From a virus, in the IMG/VR virus record IMGVR_UViG_3300006789_000071, positions 1 to 36,090 of that record: 36,090 nt of DNA. One strand, 5' to 3'. Shown here piece after piece: positions 24,462 through 32,064 of the stretch; positions within the stretch are counted from its first letter, which is position 1; each line of letters begins with the position of its first letter. The notes under the pieces were generated by a model. It worked only from the letters and a program-made list of their open reading frames with translations, ran no database searches and was not told where the DNA came from. A program made the position numbers and the translations under genes.

Positions 24462-24632
24462 TTATTTAAAAGTATCTTTAGAGTTTTTGATGTGATTATC
24501 GATGTCTATTTTAAGTTGGCGTGACGCTTTAGCTAAATCGTTAAAGCTTTTATTGACAGCCGGGTCTTTTTGAGCCAACTTCTCCATACCTTTTAAAACT
24601 TTGCGAGCGACAAGTTTTTGTAAAAAATTCAT
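24462..24632 (-). CDS. Small basic protein upstream of tape measure, 56 aa
   Basis: The minus strand codes for 56 aa from ATG 24632 to TAA 24462, starting MNFLQKLVARKVLKGMEKLA and continuing helical and basic (SFNDLAKASRQLKIDIDNHI). It has a strong ribosome site (AGGAG six bases before ATG) and a late promoter element at 24655-24662, just after a terminator. It is therefore the first gene of the tape-measure transcription unit, ending 20 nt before the tape-measure start. The family is not recognised. Size, charge and position suggest a tape-measure partner or small assembly factor, which is inference. Confidence 0.7.
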   Translation of the reverse strand: MNFLQKLVARKVLKGMEKLAQKDPAVNKSFNDLAKASRQLKIDIDNHIKNSKDTFK

Positions 24633-24654
24633 ATATCTCCTGTTGTTATCTTAA

Positions 24655-24662
24655 TATAAATA
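24655..24662 (-). promoter_or_regulatory. Late promoter element TATTTATA
   Basis: The minus strand reads TATTTATATTAAG, 22 nt upstream of ATG 24632 and immediately after the terminator hairpin at 24664-24694. It drives the 56-aa/tape-measure unit. Confidence 0.6.
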
Positions 24663-24663
24663 T

Positions 24664-24694
24664 CAAAGGGGAACTATTTTCGTGTTCCCCTTTG
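24664..24694 (-). terminator. Hairpin terminator after tail-chaperone genes
   Basis: A perfect 11-bp inverted repeat (CAAAGGGGAAC / GTTCCCCTTTG) with a 9-nt loop, followed on the minus strand by a T-rich tract. The stop codon of the second chaperone frame lies in the loop region. The next late promoter follows within 3 nt. Confidence 0.75.
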
Positions 24695-24880
24695 TGATTT
24701 ATTTATAGATTCTGTATTTGCTTTTTTTTCAGCTTGTTTAAATTCTAAAATTTTACTGATGTAAAACTTACGGGCCCAAACTGGCATATTATACACATCG
24801 TTCCAAGTAAACCCACCATTTCCGTGATAAATTAAATCAAAAATATGTGAATGTAGTTGCTGTCTGTAATTAATCTTCAG
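24674..24880 (-). CDS. Second tail-chaperone frame, probably expressed by +1 frameshift
   Basis: A 68-codon frame runs from the end of the upstream chaperone gene to TAG 24674. It has no ATG near its start; only CTG 24880 is available, with no ribosome site. The sequence includes GNGGFTWNDVYNMPVWARKFYI, a Trp/Pro pattern like the T part of tail-assembly chaperones (lambda G-GT). It is in the +1 frame relative to the upstream gene. The overlap contains TTTTTTT, on which a P-site Phe tRNA could slip forward. The expected product is a fusion of about 354 aa starting at 25739. It sits just ahead of the tape measure, where frameshifted chaperones normally are. Alternative: independent start at a rare codon. 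Confidence 0.65.
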   Translation of the reverse strand: MKINYRQQLHSHIFDLIYHGNGGFTWNDVYNMPVWARKFYISKILEFKQAEKKANTESINKSQRGTRK

Positions 24881-25739
24881 GCCAAAAAAAGGTCACGTCC
24901 ATAGGTAAGGACATAAACCTCCCTTCCCCAGTTTCCTCCGAAATGAATTCCCATTCTAAATCCATATCAGGAGAAACTTTTTTAATATATGTTCTAAGAG
25001 CTCTACTATCTTGAGCAAATAACTCATTATCTACAAAATTATCAATTATACGCTGGTCATAGTCACCATCTACTGATAAAATTGTTTGCTTTAGTCGGGT
25101 GGTTAGTTCAGAACTTGTTTCGTTTTTTAGTTTACGATTTTTCTTACGTTCTTCTTTGAGTATATGCTTTACTTTCCTATCCTTAGATTCGGTTGTAATC
25201 ATAAATGTCAGTTTTCTCTTAGATTGTGGAAGTTCTAACTCGAATTCGTTTTTGTTTTGTTCTAATTGATGTGAACCATCATATTCTTTATTATCAAATT
25301 GAGTAAGGTCAATGATTTCATTTTGAGTATTATTACTAAACGGGTCATTTACTTCGACTTTATATTCTTTACCATACCCCAAGATTCGTGCTGCTATCAT
25401 AATAGCATTTTTGTCACCCACTATTAGGTCTACATACTTAACAGGTGTTCCATCACCATTTGATACAATTAGAGATTGAAATAATCGGTCTAAAACCGAA
25501 CCATCTTTGATATATGACTGAGTGGTTAGAATATCCTCTTCTCTAGCGGTCATGTACTTCATCTCTACTTTACCACTCGATAATGGATTGTCTTTAGAAT
25601 AAACCAAACCACGAGATGGTAGTTCGATAATTTCGGTTGGAAACTTGTAATCACTTACTTGTTTCACCTCATGTGCTTTTTTTAATTGTTCAACTGCCTC
25701 TTCATTAGACATTTGATAGTCGTCTTGTAAATCTTTCAT
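24870..25739 (-). CDS. Baseplate hub assembly / tail chaperone, T4 gp26-like
   Basis: A 289-aa protein similar to the T4-type baseplate family found in marine T4-like phages: FPTEIIELPSRGLVYSKDNPLSSGKVEMKYMTAREEDIL near the N terminus, an ILGYGKEYKVEVNDPF strand region, basic helices (KHILKEERKKNRKLK), and the conserved end SLPMDVTFFWPED. It probably helps tape measure and hub assemble. ATG 25739 has AAGGAA upstream and a late element TACTTATA 33 nt away. Its end carries the T-run where frameshifting into the 68-codon frame could occur. It forms a unit flanked by terminators at 25803-25832 and 24664-24694. Confidence 0.75.
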   Translation of the reverse strand: MKDLQDDYQMSNEEAVEQLKKAHEVKQVSDYKFPTEIIELPSRGLVYSKDNPLSSGKVEMKYMTAREEDILTTQSYIKDGSVLDRLFQSLIVSNGDGTPVKYVDLIVGDKNAIMIAARILGYGKEYKVEVNDPFSNNTQNEIIDLTQFDNKEYDGSHQLEQNKNEFELELPQSKRKLTFMITTESKDRKVKHILKEERKKNRKLKNETSSELTTRLKQTILSVDGDYDQRIIDNFVDNELFAQDSRALRTYIKKVSPDMDLEWEFISEETGEGRFMSLPMDVTFFWPED

Positions 25740-25772
25740 AACTTTTCCTTGTCATTCTATTGGTTAACCATA

Positions 25773-25780
25773 TATAAGTA
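25773..25780 (-). promoter_or_regulatory. Late promoter element TACTTATA
   Basis: The minus strand reads TACTTATATATGGTTAACC, nearly identical to the element at 26134-26141, and lies 33 nt upstream of ATG 25739. Confidence 0.6.
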
Positions 25781-25802
25781 TGTAACTCAGGCATTTATAA
25801 TA

Positions 25803-25832
25803 CAAAAACCCCCACCAATGGTGAGGGTTTCT
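25803..25832 (-). terminator. Rho-independent terminator after 81-aa gene
   Basis: On the minus strand AAACCCTCACC, loop ATT, GGTGGGGGTTT pair over 11 positions with one G-T, followed by TTGTA. It ends the single-gene unit 25858-26103. Confidence 0.85.
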
Positions 25833-25857
25833 AAAATTTTAAAAGTATAAAGTGATA

Positions 25858-26103
25858 TTATCCACTTACTGCGTCAAATCTATAACCAGCGCCGTCTTCT
25901 ATAAGTGCGTGTGTTCCACCCGCGTAAGACTCCGGTAATTGCATGTCAACTTCTACTTTTTCATAACCAGCAGCTGTACCATAATCTTCACCTGAAAGGT
26001 CACTGATTACATCACAAGTTACACCGGTTTCTGATTGTGTTACGTTTCCGTATGATGCGAATACGATTACTTTTGTAGACGCGTCTCTAATGATTGATAA
26101 CAT
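25858..26103 (-). CDS. Small late protein in its own transcription unit, 81 aa
   Basis: An 81-aa acidic protein beginning MLSIIRDASTKVIVFASYGN and ending GAGYRFDAVSG. It is beta-rich with many Gly, Asp, Thr and Val residues and no charged coiled coil or membrane helix. It has an AGGAG ribosome site, its own late element (26134-26141) and its own terminator (25803-25832), so it is transcribed alone, between tail tube and tail chaperone. That arrangement suggests a product needed in high copy, perhaps a decoration or minor virion protein, which is inference. I do not recognise the family. Confidence 0.7.
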   Translation of the reverse strand: MLSIIRDASTKVIVFASYGNVTQSETGVTCDVISDLSGEDYGTAAGYEKVEVDMQLPESYAGGTHALIEDGAGYRFDAVSG

Positions 26104-26133
26104 ATATTCTCCTTTATTATTTGGTTAACCTTA

Positions 26134-26141
26134 TATAAGTA
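26134..26141 (-). promoter_or_regulatory. Late promoter element TACTTATA
   Basis: The minus strand reads TACTTATATAAGGTTAACC, 30 nt upstream of ATG 26103 and 13 nt after the terminator at 26155-26184. Confidence 0.6.
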
Positions 26142-26154
26142 TTATTTTTAAATT

Positions 26155-26184
26155 AAAAAACCCCCACAATTACGTGAGGGTTTT
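26155..26184 (-). terminator. Rho-independent terminator after tail tube gene
   Basis: On the minus strand AAAACCCTCAC, loop GTAATT, GTGGGGGTTTT pair over 11 positions with one G-T, ending in TTTTTT. It lies 25 nt after the tail tube stop. Confidence 0.85.
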
Positions 26185-26209
26185 CAGTTTTCATTTTACA
26201 ATCAATATT

Positions 26210-26698
26210 TTAGTATTGTAGTATTGCGTAATCGTAAGTCAATGTCATTTCAACAGTAGCGATATCTTCACCACTATAATCCATGTCAGAGAAATTAGCA
26301 GATTGGATAAATGCTCCTTTTAGTGTCCACTCTTCTACTTTATCACCAACAGGACCCAAACTGTTAAATGTGATATCTTTTTTGTAGAAGTCAGAATAAC
26401 CATCACGACCAGTTACCGATTCGTGGTGTAGTCTTACCCACTCCATAGTAGCTTGTGCAGCAGATGGTACTACTGGATCGTATAAAGTTACTGATAAGTC
26501 ACTCCACTCAGAACGACCTTTTACATATCTACGGGTGTTGATATGGTCAATAGTCACCTTACCATTTGTAATTTCAGGTCTTGCAGCGGTTTTCACCAAG
26601 TATGCAGGAATTCCTTCAATATACATAATGAACCGATTTGACATCTTCGGTTCGAAGTTGGTGAACATAATTTCATTTGGGTCTAATAGCTGTGCCAT
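26210..26698 (-). CDS. Tail tube protein, T4 gp19-like
   Basis: A 162-aa protein that polymerises into the inner tail tube. The length equals T4 gp19 (about 163 aa). Typical features are SNRFIMYIEGIPAYLVKTAARPEI near the N terminus (the strand that enters the neighbouring ring), RRYVKGRSEWSDLSVTLYDPVVPSAAQATMEW in the middle, and the strand-rich end WTLKGAFIQSANFSDMDY...VEMTLTYDYAILQY. It follows the sheath gene by about 47 nt with its own AGGAG site and a late-type element at 26724-26731, and it is followed by a strong terminator. Confidence 0.92.
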   Translation of the reverse strand: MAQLLDPNEIMFTNFEPKMSNRFIMYIEGIPAYLVKTAARPEITNGKVTIDHINTRRYVKGRSEWSDLSVTLYDPVVPSAAQATMEWVRLHHESVTGRDGYSDFYKKDITFNSLGPVGDKVEEWTLKGAFIQSANFSDMDYSGEDIATVEMTLTYDYAILQY

Positions 26699-26723
26699 TT
26701 ATAATCTCCTATTATCTCTTTCT

Positions 26724-26731
26724 AATAAATA
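26724..26731 (-). promoter_or_regulatory. Late promoter element TATTTATT
   Basis: The minus strand reads CTATTTATTAG, 25 nt upstream of the tail tube ATG 26698; a one-base variant of the common element. Confidence 0.45.
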
Positions 26732-26745
26732 GTCTAATTCTACAA

Positions 26746-29094
26746 TTATGCCTCAGGGAATGCAGCGCCAGTTGGAAGTATGTTGAAATCAAGAACAATG
26801 AATTCAGCAGTCTTCGTTGGTTGTAAGTAAATTTCCCCTACCATAATGTTTCTATCAATCACATCTGGAGTGTTGTTGGAATCATCCATTACCACTTTAA
26901 ATGTGTATAAACCTTGTCTTTGTTGAATTGATTCTAAGTAAGGATTATCGATTGACAAGAATCTATTTCTTGTTGCAGCGGTGTTATTTTCAAATACCAA
27001 GTATCTTGTTGAAGATGCGATGTATTTCTTAACTGCGATTAACAATCTTCTTACATTGATTCTATCCAATGCTGATGGTTTAGCTTGTAATGTCTTTTGA
27101 CCGAATACCGTAGCACCTTGTCCAGGGAACGTAGCGATTGGGTTAATACGGGCCGTATATAGTGTATCTCTCTCATCGTGAGTAAGACGTGTCTTAACTT
27201 CGATTACATTTGGAAGACCACCACGATTCAAACCAGCGGGAGCGTACCATTCAGCAGCAACCGAGTCATTGAATGCGATAACGCCTGGTAGAACAACACT
27301 TGGCGGAACCCATACTGGCTTGTTCTTATCAGTATCAAGGATTTTAACCCATGGGTGATAAGTTGCCACATAGTTTGAGTCGAATGAAGTCAATGAATTT
27401 TTAACAGTTGCAATAGAATCTTGATATGCACCAGCATCCATTACGTAGAAACAATCTAATCTATCTTCACACATATCTTTAGCGAATGTGGTTACTGAAG
27501 AGTGTAGTCTATTGATTACACCTGGAAGTACTACCATATTGATATCGAACTCATCTGGATTAGAGATTGAGTTGATAGCTTTTCTATATGCTAATGTACC
27601 AGCAGCGGTAGCTGATGACATATCCATACCTTGGTTGTTACCGGCAATAATATCCTTACCTACATTTACCACTCTATTTGGTTCGAATCCATCGAAACCA
27701 CCTTGGAATGGAACTAAGAACTTCTTAGCATCTATATCAGATGATAATGTAATAGTAGACCCGTTTGAGTGACAATCTGCCAAATCAAAGTCATTACCTA
27801 CTTTTTCAACATTTGAACCTGGAAGTGGTTGTAGGAAGTTTAAGTTGTCAGTTGACGTAAAGTCAAAATCATAACCAAAAAATACTCTCTTATTATATTC
27901 ACCAGCGAGTGACTGAGATACATTATAAGTTGGAGAAGGTAGGTCGTAAGTTTCGTGTAATGGTGACGTTAATTTACCAAATCCAAATGGTACAAGTGTT
28001 GAGTCGATTGACCCAGCATCTACATCAGATGAAACTGATACTCTAATATGAGCGGATGCGTTAGGATAATCACCATTTGAAGTTAATTTACCATTATCAT
28101 CAACTGTAATGTATTTGTCACCAATTACTCTCTTGATGTAGTTTGGTGAGTTAGGGTCAAGATTTACACCTTGAAATTCTTCTATAATATTTGGTCTTGT
28201 ATCAGAATCTTGAACACTTTGGCCGAAAATTGAATTAGGAATCTTTCCAGTGTCTACTCTACGTACTACAACACTAAATGTACCATATTCAGAACCTGGC
28301 ACCTCAGATGCAAGTTTGATATTACTAATACCTACTTTGAATTCGTAGTTAGTAGAGTTACCATGAGATAATGTATGGAATTTAATCAAGTTAGCAGCAG
28401 TTCCTGCTACCTTTTGTGATTTAATCCATGGAGTAGATGCTTCAGAATATGCGTTAGTATAGTCAACGTCCACTTTAACAAGTGATACGGTTGGTACTTC
28501 ACCATCTTTAGCAAGCGATTCTGCTTGGAATGTTGAGAAGTTTAATTGAGTGTAAGCATCTTTAGATGACTTAGGAGAGTAACCATATAACTTAGTAATA
28601 TAGTTTTCGTCTGCCGGGTCAAGTGATGCTGAATTAACATTTACATCATCACTACCACTTGTTACTGAACTACCACTTAGGGTTAGTAAGAATGCAGAAG
28701 CACTAACACCGGTAATGATACTGTCGTCAAAATCACCACTACCTAAAGTAGTAGTCGGATGTAGTAAAGCACCTACCTTTTGACCAGCTGATGAAGATAC
28801 TACCAATGCGATTGGTTTTGCGGTATATCCATCTTTACCTAATACTCTTACGATAGTTGCAGTACCTGCTTCTTCTAAATACGATTGAGCGGTATACGGA
28901 AGATATGAATCCTCAGTAAGACCACCAAATTTTTGTTGGAATTCTTGAAATGATTCTACTTTCGTTGGTACGAAAGCAGGGCCCTTTATCGATTGTCCGA
29001 TAAGTGCCGCACCTATCTCACCAATACCTTGTGGTAAAAATGAGAGGTCTTTTTCTCTTGTAAAAACTCCAGGACTTACAATTCTTTCAGCCAT
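26746..29094 (-). CDS. Tail sheath protein, T4 gp18-like
   Basis: This 782-aa protein forms the contractile sheath. The N terminus AERIVSPGVFTREKDLSFLPQGIGEIGAALIG is characteristic of sheath proteins. The large variable beta-rich middle (about 100-480) corresponds to the protruding domains. The C-terminal core has SVAAEWYAPAGLNRGGL, DERDTLYTARINPIATFPGQGATVFGQKTL and RRLLIAVKKYIASSTRYLVFE, all conserved in T4-like sheaths. The length is somewhat above T4 gp18 (659 aa), mainly in the middle. It has an AGGAG ribosome site and a late element at 29132-29139, and precedes the tail tube. Confidence 0.96.
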   Translation of the reverse strand: MAERIVSPGVFTREKDLSFLPQGIGEIGAALIGQSIKGPAFVPTKVESFQEFQQKFGGLTEDSYLPYTAQSYLEEAGTATIVRVLGKDGYTAKPIALVVSSSAGQKVGALLHPTTTLGSGDFDDSIITGVSASAFLLTLSGSSVTSGSDDVNVNSASLDPADENYITKLYGYSPKSSKDAYTQLNFSTFQAESLAKDGEVPTVSLVKVDVDYTNAYSEASTPWIKSQKVAGTAANLIKFHTLSHGNSTNYEFKVGISNIKLASEVPGSEYGTFSVVVRRVDTGKIPNSIFGQSVQDSDTRPNIIEEFQGVNLDPNSPNYIKRVIGDKYITVDDNGKLTSNGDYPNASAHIRVSVSSDVDAGSIDSTLVPFGFGKLTSPLHETYDLPSPTYNVSQSLAGEYNKRVFFGYDFDFTSTDNLNFLQPLPGSNVEKVGNDFDLADCHSNGSTITLSSDIDAKKFLVPFQGGFDGFEPNRVVNVGKDIIAGNNQGMDMSSATAAGTLAYRKAINSISNPDEFDINMVVLPGVINRLHSSVTTFAKDMCEDRLDCFYVMDAGAYQDSIATVKNSLTSFDSNYVATYHPWVKILDTDKNKPVWVPPSVVLPGVIAFNDSVAAEWYAPAGLNRGGLPNVIEVKTRLTHDERDTLYTARINPIATFPGQGATVFGQKTLQAKPSALDRINVRRLLIAVKKYIASSTRYLVFENNTAATRNRFLSIDNPYLESIQQRQGLYTFKVVMDDSNNTPDVIDRNIMVGEIYLQPTKTAEFIVLDFNILPTGAAFPEA

Positions 29095-29131
29095 TTTCTT
29101 CTCCTAAAATATAAATTTCGGTTTTCCTTAT

Positions 29132-29139
29132 TATAAATA
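29132..29139 (-). promoter_or_regulatory. Late promoter element TATTTATA, sheath gene
   Basis: The minus strand reads TATTTATAATAAGG, 37 nt upstream of the sheath ATG 29094. Confidence 0.6.
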
Positions 29140-29164
29140 CATTAAAAAATAACTAAACGACTAC

Positions 29165-29446
29165 TTATTTTGTAGGCGTGAACTCATTTTTGGAAATATC
29201 ATAAGTCCCCTCACCATATTTCTCTTTTAATTCAACTGCTAGTTCCGTTTCTTGAGTACCTAATTGCTTATATTCAGATATAAGAGATTGTTTTTGTTGT
29301 TTTAACTCTTGAAATACAGTTTCTAACCCATTTATTTCTATCTCAACCTCACCAACTCTTGTATTAATAGTTAATACTTTTTGTTGTAATGTTTGAATTT
29401 TACTTACTTCGTCTTCAGTAAATTTAATAATTTGCTTTTCTTCCAT
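29165..29446 (-). CDS. Coiled-coil protein of unknown function, 93 aa
   Basis: A 93-aa protein that is almost entirely heptad-rich helix (VSKIQTLQQKVLTINTRVGEV, LETVFQELKQQKQSLISEYKQL), ending in a short EGTYDISKNEFTP tail. It lies between the gp15-like and sheath genes, where marine T4-like phages often carry a small coiled-coil gene. ATG 29446 has no strong ribosome site; a late element is at 29470-29477. A structural or assembly role is likely from position only. Confidence 0.7.
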   Translation of the reverse strand: MEEKQIIKFTEDEVSKIQTLQQKVLTINTRVGEVEIEINGLETVFQELKQQKQSLISEYKQLGTQETELAVELKEKYGEGTYDISKNEFTPTK

Positions 29447-29469
29447 AACTTGTTATATTTGTTGTATTA

Positions 29470-29477
29470 TATAAATA
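29470..29477 (-). promoter_or_regulatory. Late promoter element TATTTATA
   Basis: The minus strand reads CATATTTATATAATAC, 23 nt upstream of ATG 29446. Confidence 0.55.
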
Positions 29478-29485
29478 TGTAAAAA

Positions 29486-30322
29486 TTATTGATTACCACT
29501 CGGTATTGTAGAATCATTTTCACCAGTTATATTAGTATTCCACAAAACCTTACCTATCGATATCTTACGTTTAGTATTATTTGAAATTCCGGCATATTCC
29601 GGCATTATATACGCTTTCGCTGTAAGACTGATATTGGCACGTGTAATTCTATCTTGTCCCATTTCAGATATGGTTTCAAATGAATACGACTCACCTTTTA
29701 TTTGGAATTTATATCTATCACCAAAGGAACGTCCTTGGAAAAATACGATTTGTTCAACAATCTTATTGACTTGTTCCATATAATCACACCATACAACTAC
29801 TTCATACTCTAAATTTACATAATCAGGTCTTTCAACCGACATATATTCTTTTTTAGGAGATTGACCAGTTAATATTGAGAATTGGTCGTATCTATTGGTC
29901 TTACTATACGTTCTCTCGAACATTTGATGAGCATCTTCGTTTTGTGCTACTTTTAATTTAGCTAAATCGGTGTTTATTGAAAGATTATTTCGTTTGAACG
30001 ATATAACAGGTGTTAATAACATTCCGTTATCGTCTTTCATAAAACCATCACGTTGTGAACTTGCCCACTTCTCAGGAGAAGCATACATTACAGGTACGGG
30101 ATAAAATCTACCATCATCTTCAACAGTAGGTTTAATATCTACCTCTAAAAAGTTCTTAAATGCAGTATCAACATCGTAAATACCAACAGAAACGTTTTTT
30201 ACGTTGTCTTGGTCCCTACGTATCTGATTTGCCTTATTCAATTTCACATCTTCTGATGTTGAAGATTGTGTTTGAGTAAGGTTTGGTTTAGATTTGTCTT
30301 CGTTTCTATACTTTTGAGCCAT
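29486..30322 (-). CDS. Tail terminator / sheath stabiliser, T4 gp15-like
   Basis: This 278-aa protein is very close in size to T4 gp15 (272 aa), which caps the tail and joins it to the neck. It has a polar N-terminal tail (about 1-45), then VGIYDVDTAFKNFLEVDIKPTVEDDGRFYPVPVMYASPEKW, a RPDYVNLEYEVVVWCDYMEQVNKIVEQI region, and a strand-rich end (ITRANISLTAKAYIMPEY). The order gp13-gp14-gp15-gp18-gp19 is preserved. The ribosome site is TTAGGA. It follows the gp14-like gene with only 1 nt between. Identity rests on order, size and general pattern. Confidence 0.75.
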   Translation of the reverse strand: MAQKYRNEDKSKPNLTQTQSSTSEDVKLNKANQIRRDQDNVKNVSVGIYDVDTAFKNFLEVDIKPTVEDDGRFYPVPVMYASPEKWASSQRDGFMKDDNGMLLTPVISFKRNNLSINTDLAKLKVAQNEDAHQMFERTYSKTNRYDQFSILTGQSPKKEYMSVERPDYVNLEYEVVVWCDYMEQVNKIVEQIVFFQGRSFGDRYKFQIKGESYSFETISEMGQDRITRANISLTAKAYIMPEYAGISNNTKRKISIGKVLWNTNITGENDSTIPSGNQ

Positions 30323-30323
30323 T

Positions 30324-30851
30324 TTACAATCCTAATGGAACTTCATTATCATTTTGTCGTGAATTACCTTTATAAGTATCTACCAATTTGATAGAAGTTT
30401 GACGTGTAACGTGTGTATCACATATAATGGATACATTAAGACCTTGTGAATCACCGCCATCCCATGTTTGTGGGTTTTTACCAGCAACATATTGATACGA
30501 ATATTGGGCATCGATTAAATGATACTCACCATTCCACTCAATAACGTCACCAACCTCTGGCACAAGTGCTTTTTCAACCAAAGTATCACGAAGAAATCTA
30601 AACTGAACTTCACGTGAGTATGATTGGCCGAAATCATCGGATATTTGACTTGACTGACCCCTCTCAATAATAGATGGTATTTTAATCGGCTGATTGAATA
30701 CCTTATCTTTACCCTCACCATATAGATTTGACTTTGTATCAGTCAAGGCTACTTGGTAATAGTAGATTTCAGTATCAATAATGTCGTTGATAAGTTCTTT
30801 ATTCACTTTATTGAATAGAGCCATATCTCGTTGTCCACCGAATAGTGCCAT
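30324..30851 (-). CDS. Neck protein, T4 gp14-like
   Basis: A 175-aa head-completion/neck protein. The start MALFGGQRDMALFNKVNKELINDIIDTEIYYYQV and the body with VYGEGKDKVFNQP-like and VPEVGDVIEWNGEYHLIDAQY segments follow the gp14 pattern of marine T4-like phages; it is shorter than T4 gp14 (256 aa). It begins 4 nt after the gp13-like gene with an AGGATAACC leader. It probably forms, with the gp13-like protein, the collar that closes the portal after packaging. Confidence depends mostly on gene order. Confidence 0.75.
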   Translation of the reverse strand: MALFGGQRDMALFNKVNKELINDIIDTEIYYYQVALTDTKSNLYGEGKDKVFNQPIKIPSIIERGQSSQISDDFGQSYSREVQFRFLRDTLVEKALVPEVGDVIEWNGEYHLIDAQYSYQYVAGKNPQTWDGGDSQGLNVSIICDTHVTRQTSIKLVDTYKGNSRQNDNEVPLGL

Positions 30852-30855
30852 TTGG

Positions 30856-32019
30856 TTATCCTATAAAAATTGGTCTTGGTACTCTATTTAGAGTTTCTTC
30901 TAAATACTCCGATTCTTCTTTTCTCGCTTCCATCAATGCTCTACGAGATGTTGATTCCAACATTTCAGTCAATTGAGTCATCAATGCTTCTTTTTCAGCA
31001 GATGCTTCGTTACGAAGGTCAGACCCATCAAGTGTTACATCAGCACCCGGTATTGGTATAGAAGAAAACTTAGAACGAACTGCACCTAACATCTCTTTAG
31101 CCAATGCTAATGAGTATCTAGCAATCCATTGTTTACCTGATGAATTGATATTTGAGTATACTAATCTTCCAAATGGAGCGTTAGACAAATCACTCACTAC
31201 GTTTGAGTTTGCTATTGGTGAATTTACCTCACTATCTAATGTATAATCAAAATACACCTTAGCGCCAGTATCACCACCACTTGGAATTGGATATAGTCTA
31301 ATTCTCTGACCATCAACATGGAATCCATATGATGATTTACGAATCTTATCGTTGAATTCTATTGCTTGAAGTCTTAAAAGGTCATCAAACATTGGTTGCA
31401 TCATAAAAGAAACACCTGGCGAGTAGTTACCCCACCCAAAGGTTTCCATCATTTGTTGTGAACCCATACCAGTACCTACGAATGGGTCAAAGTATCTAAT
31501 GATTGCTGGTGGTTGTGTGTGGTATACTCTACGAAGCGTTACACCATTTGCAATTACACCATTTTCTAAGTTTACGTTATTATCATCACCAAGGTCATAA
31601 ATTTGTTGACCTGCAACCATTTCAAATGAACCAGTATATACTGTTACTTTACCACCACTAAGTGCCTCAGTACCATAATCCTTAGCAATATTTACTAAGT
31701 TTTGCATATTAGCGTTCATATTTGTATTTGTCAAATCCAAATCCAAGTCAGAACCTTGAATAGATAACATATTCTCTTTTGCTCTATATTGGTTTACTTG
31801 AGATGAATACTCACTTACAGCTTCTTCGAGGCAAGCGAACATATTGATATCTTGTAATTCAATATCGATTATAGGGTAACCCAAACGTTTAGCACACCAC
31901 TCAGCCACTTTGGGGGCATCTGATTGGAATTGTGTATCACTATCAAAATACCCAAATGGAGTTGATGAACCACTTGCGAATGAGCCTGAACCTGGCCAAA
32001 TTGGAATGTTTACTGACAT
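30856..32019 (-). CDS. Neck protein, T4 gp13-like
   Basis: A 387-aa head-to-tail connector. Recognisable features are an N-terminal helical region VAEWCAKRLGYPIIDIELQDINMFACLEEAVSEYSSQVNQY, a beta-rich centre, and the C-terminal NAPFGRLVYSNINSSGKQWIARYSLALAKEMLG...KFSSIPIPGADVTLDGSDL...EKEALMTQL, which matches gp13-type neck proteins of marine T4-like phages; it is larger than T4 gp13 (309 aa). An AGGAG ribosome site and a late element (32048-32055) precede ATG 32019. It opens the neck-tail gene block. Confidence 0.8.
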   Translation of the reverse strand: MSVNIPIWPGSGSFASGSSTPFGYFDSDTQFQSDAPKVAEWCAKRLGYPIIDIELQDINMFACLEEAVSEYSSQVNQYRAKENMLSIQGSDLDLDLTNTNMNANMQNLVNIAKDYGTEALSGGKVTVYTGSFEMVAGQQIYDLGDDNNVNLENGVIANGVTLRRVYHTQPPAIIRYFDPFVGTGMGSQQMMETFGWGNYSPGVSFMMQPMFDDLLRLQAIEFNDKIRKSSYGFHVDGQRIRLYPIPSGGDTGAKVYFDYTLDSEVNSPIANSNVVSDLSNAPFGRLVYSNINSSGKQWIARYSLALAKEMLGAVRSKFSSIPIPGADVTLDGSDLRNEASAEKEALMTQLTEMLESTSRRALMEARKEESEYLEETLNRVPRPIFIG

Positions 32020-32047
32020 TTATGCTCCTAAATACTATTAGTCATTA

Positions 32048-32055
32048 TATAAATA
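32048..32055 (-). promoter_or_regulatory. Late promoter element TATTTATA, neck genes
   Basis: The minus strand reads CTATTTATATAATG, 28 nt upstream of ATG 32019, in the short gap after the glycosyltransferase-hydroxylase gene. Confidence 0.6.
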
Positions 32056-32064
32056 GTATGTAGG

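Noticed and set aside
24700-24707. Minus-strand TATAAATA identical to the T4 late promoter
   Set aside because: Single occurrence inside the second chaperone frame and upstream of the terminator at 24664-24694, so transcripts would stop before the next gene.
30515-30721. Minus-strand 68-aa frame inside the gp14-like gene
   Set aside because: Alternate frame of a well-supported gene with no ribosome site or family resemblance.
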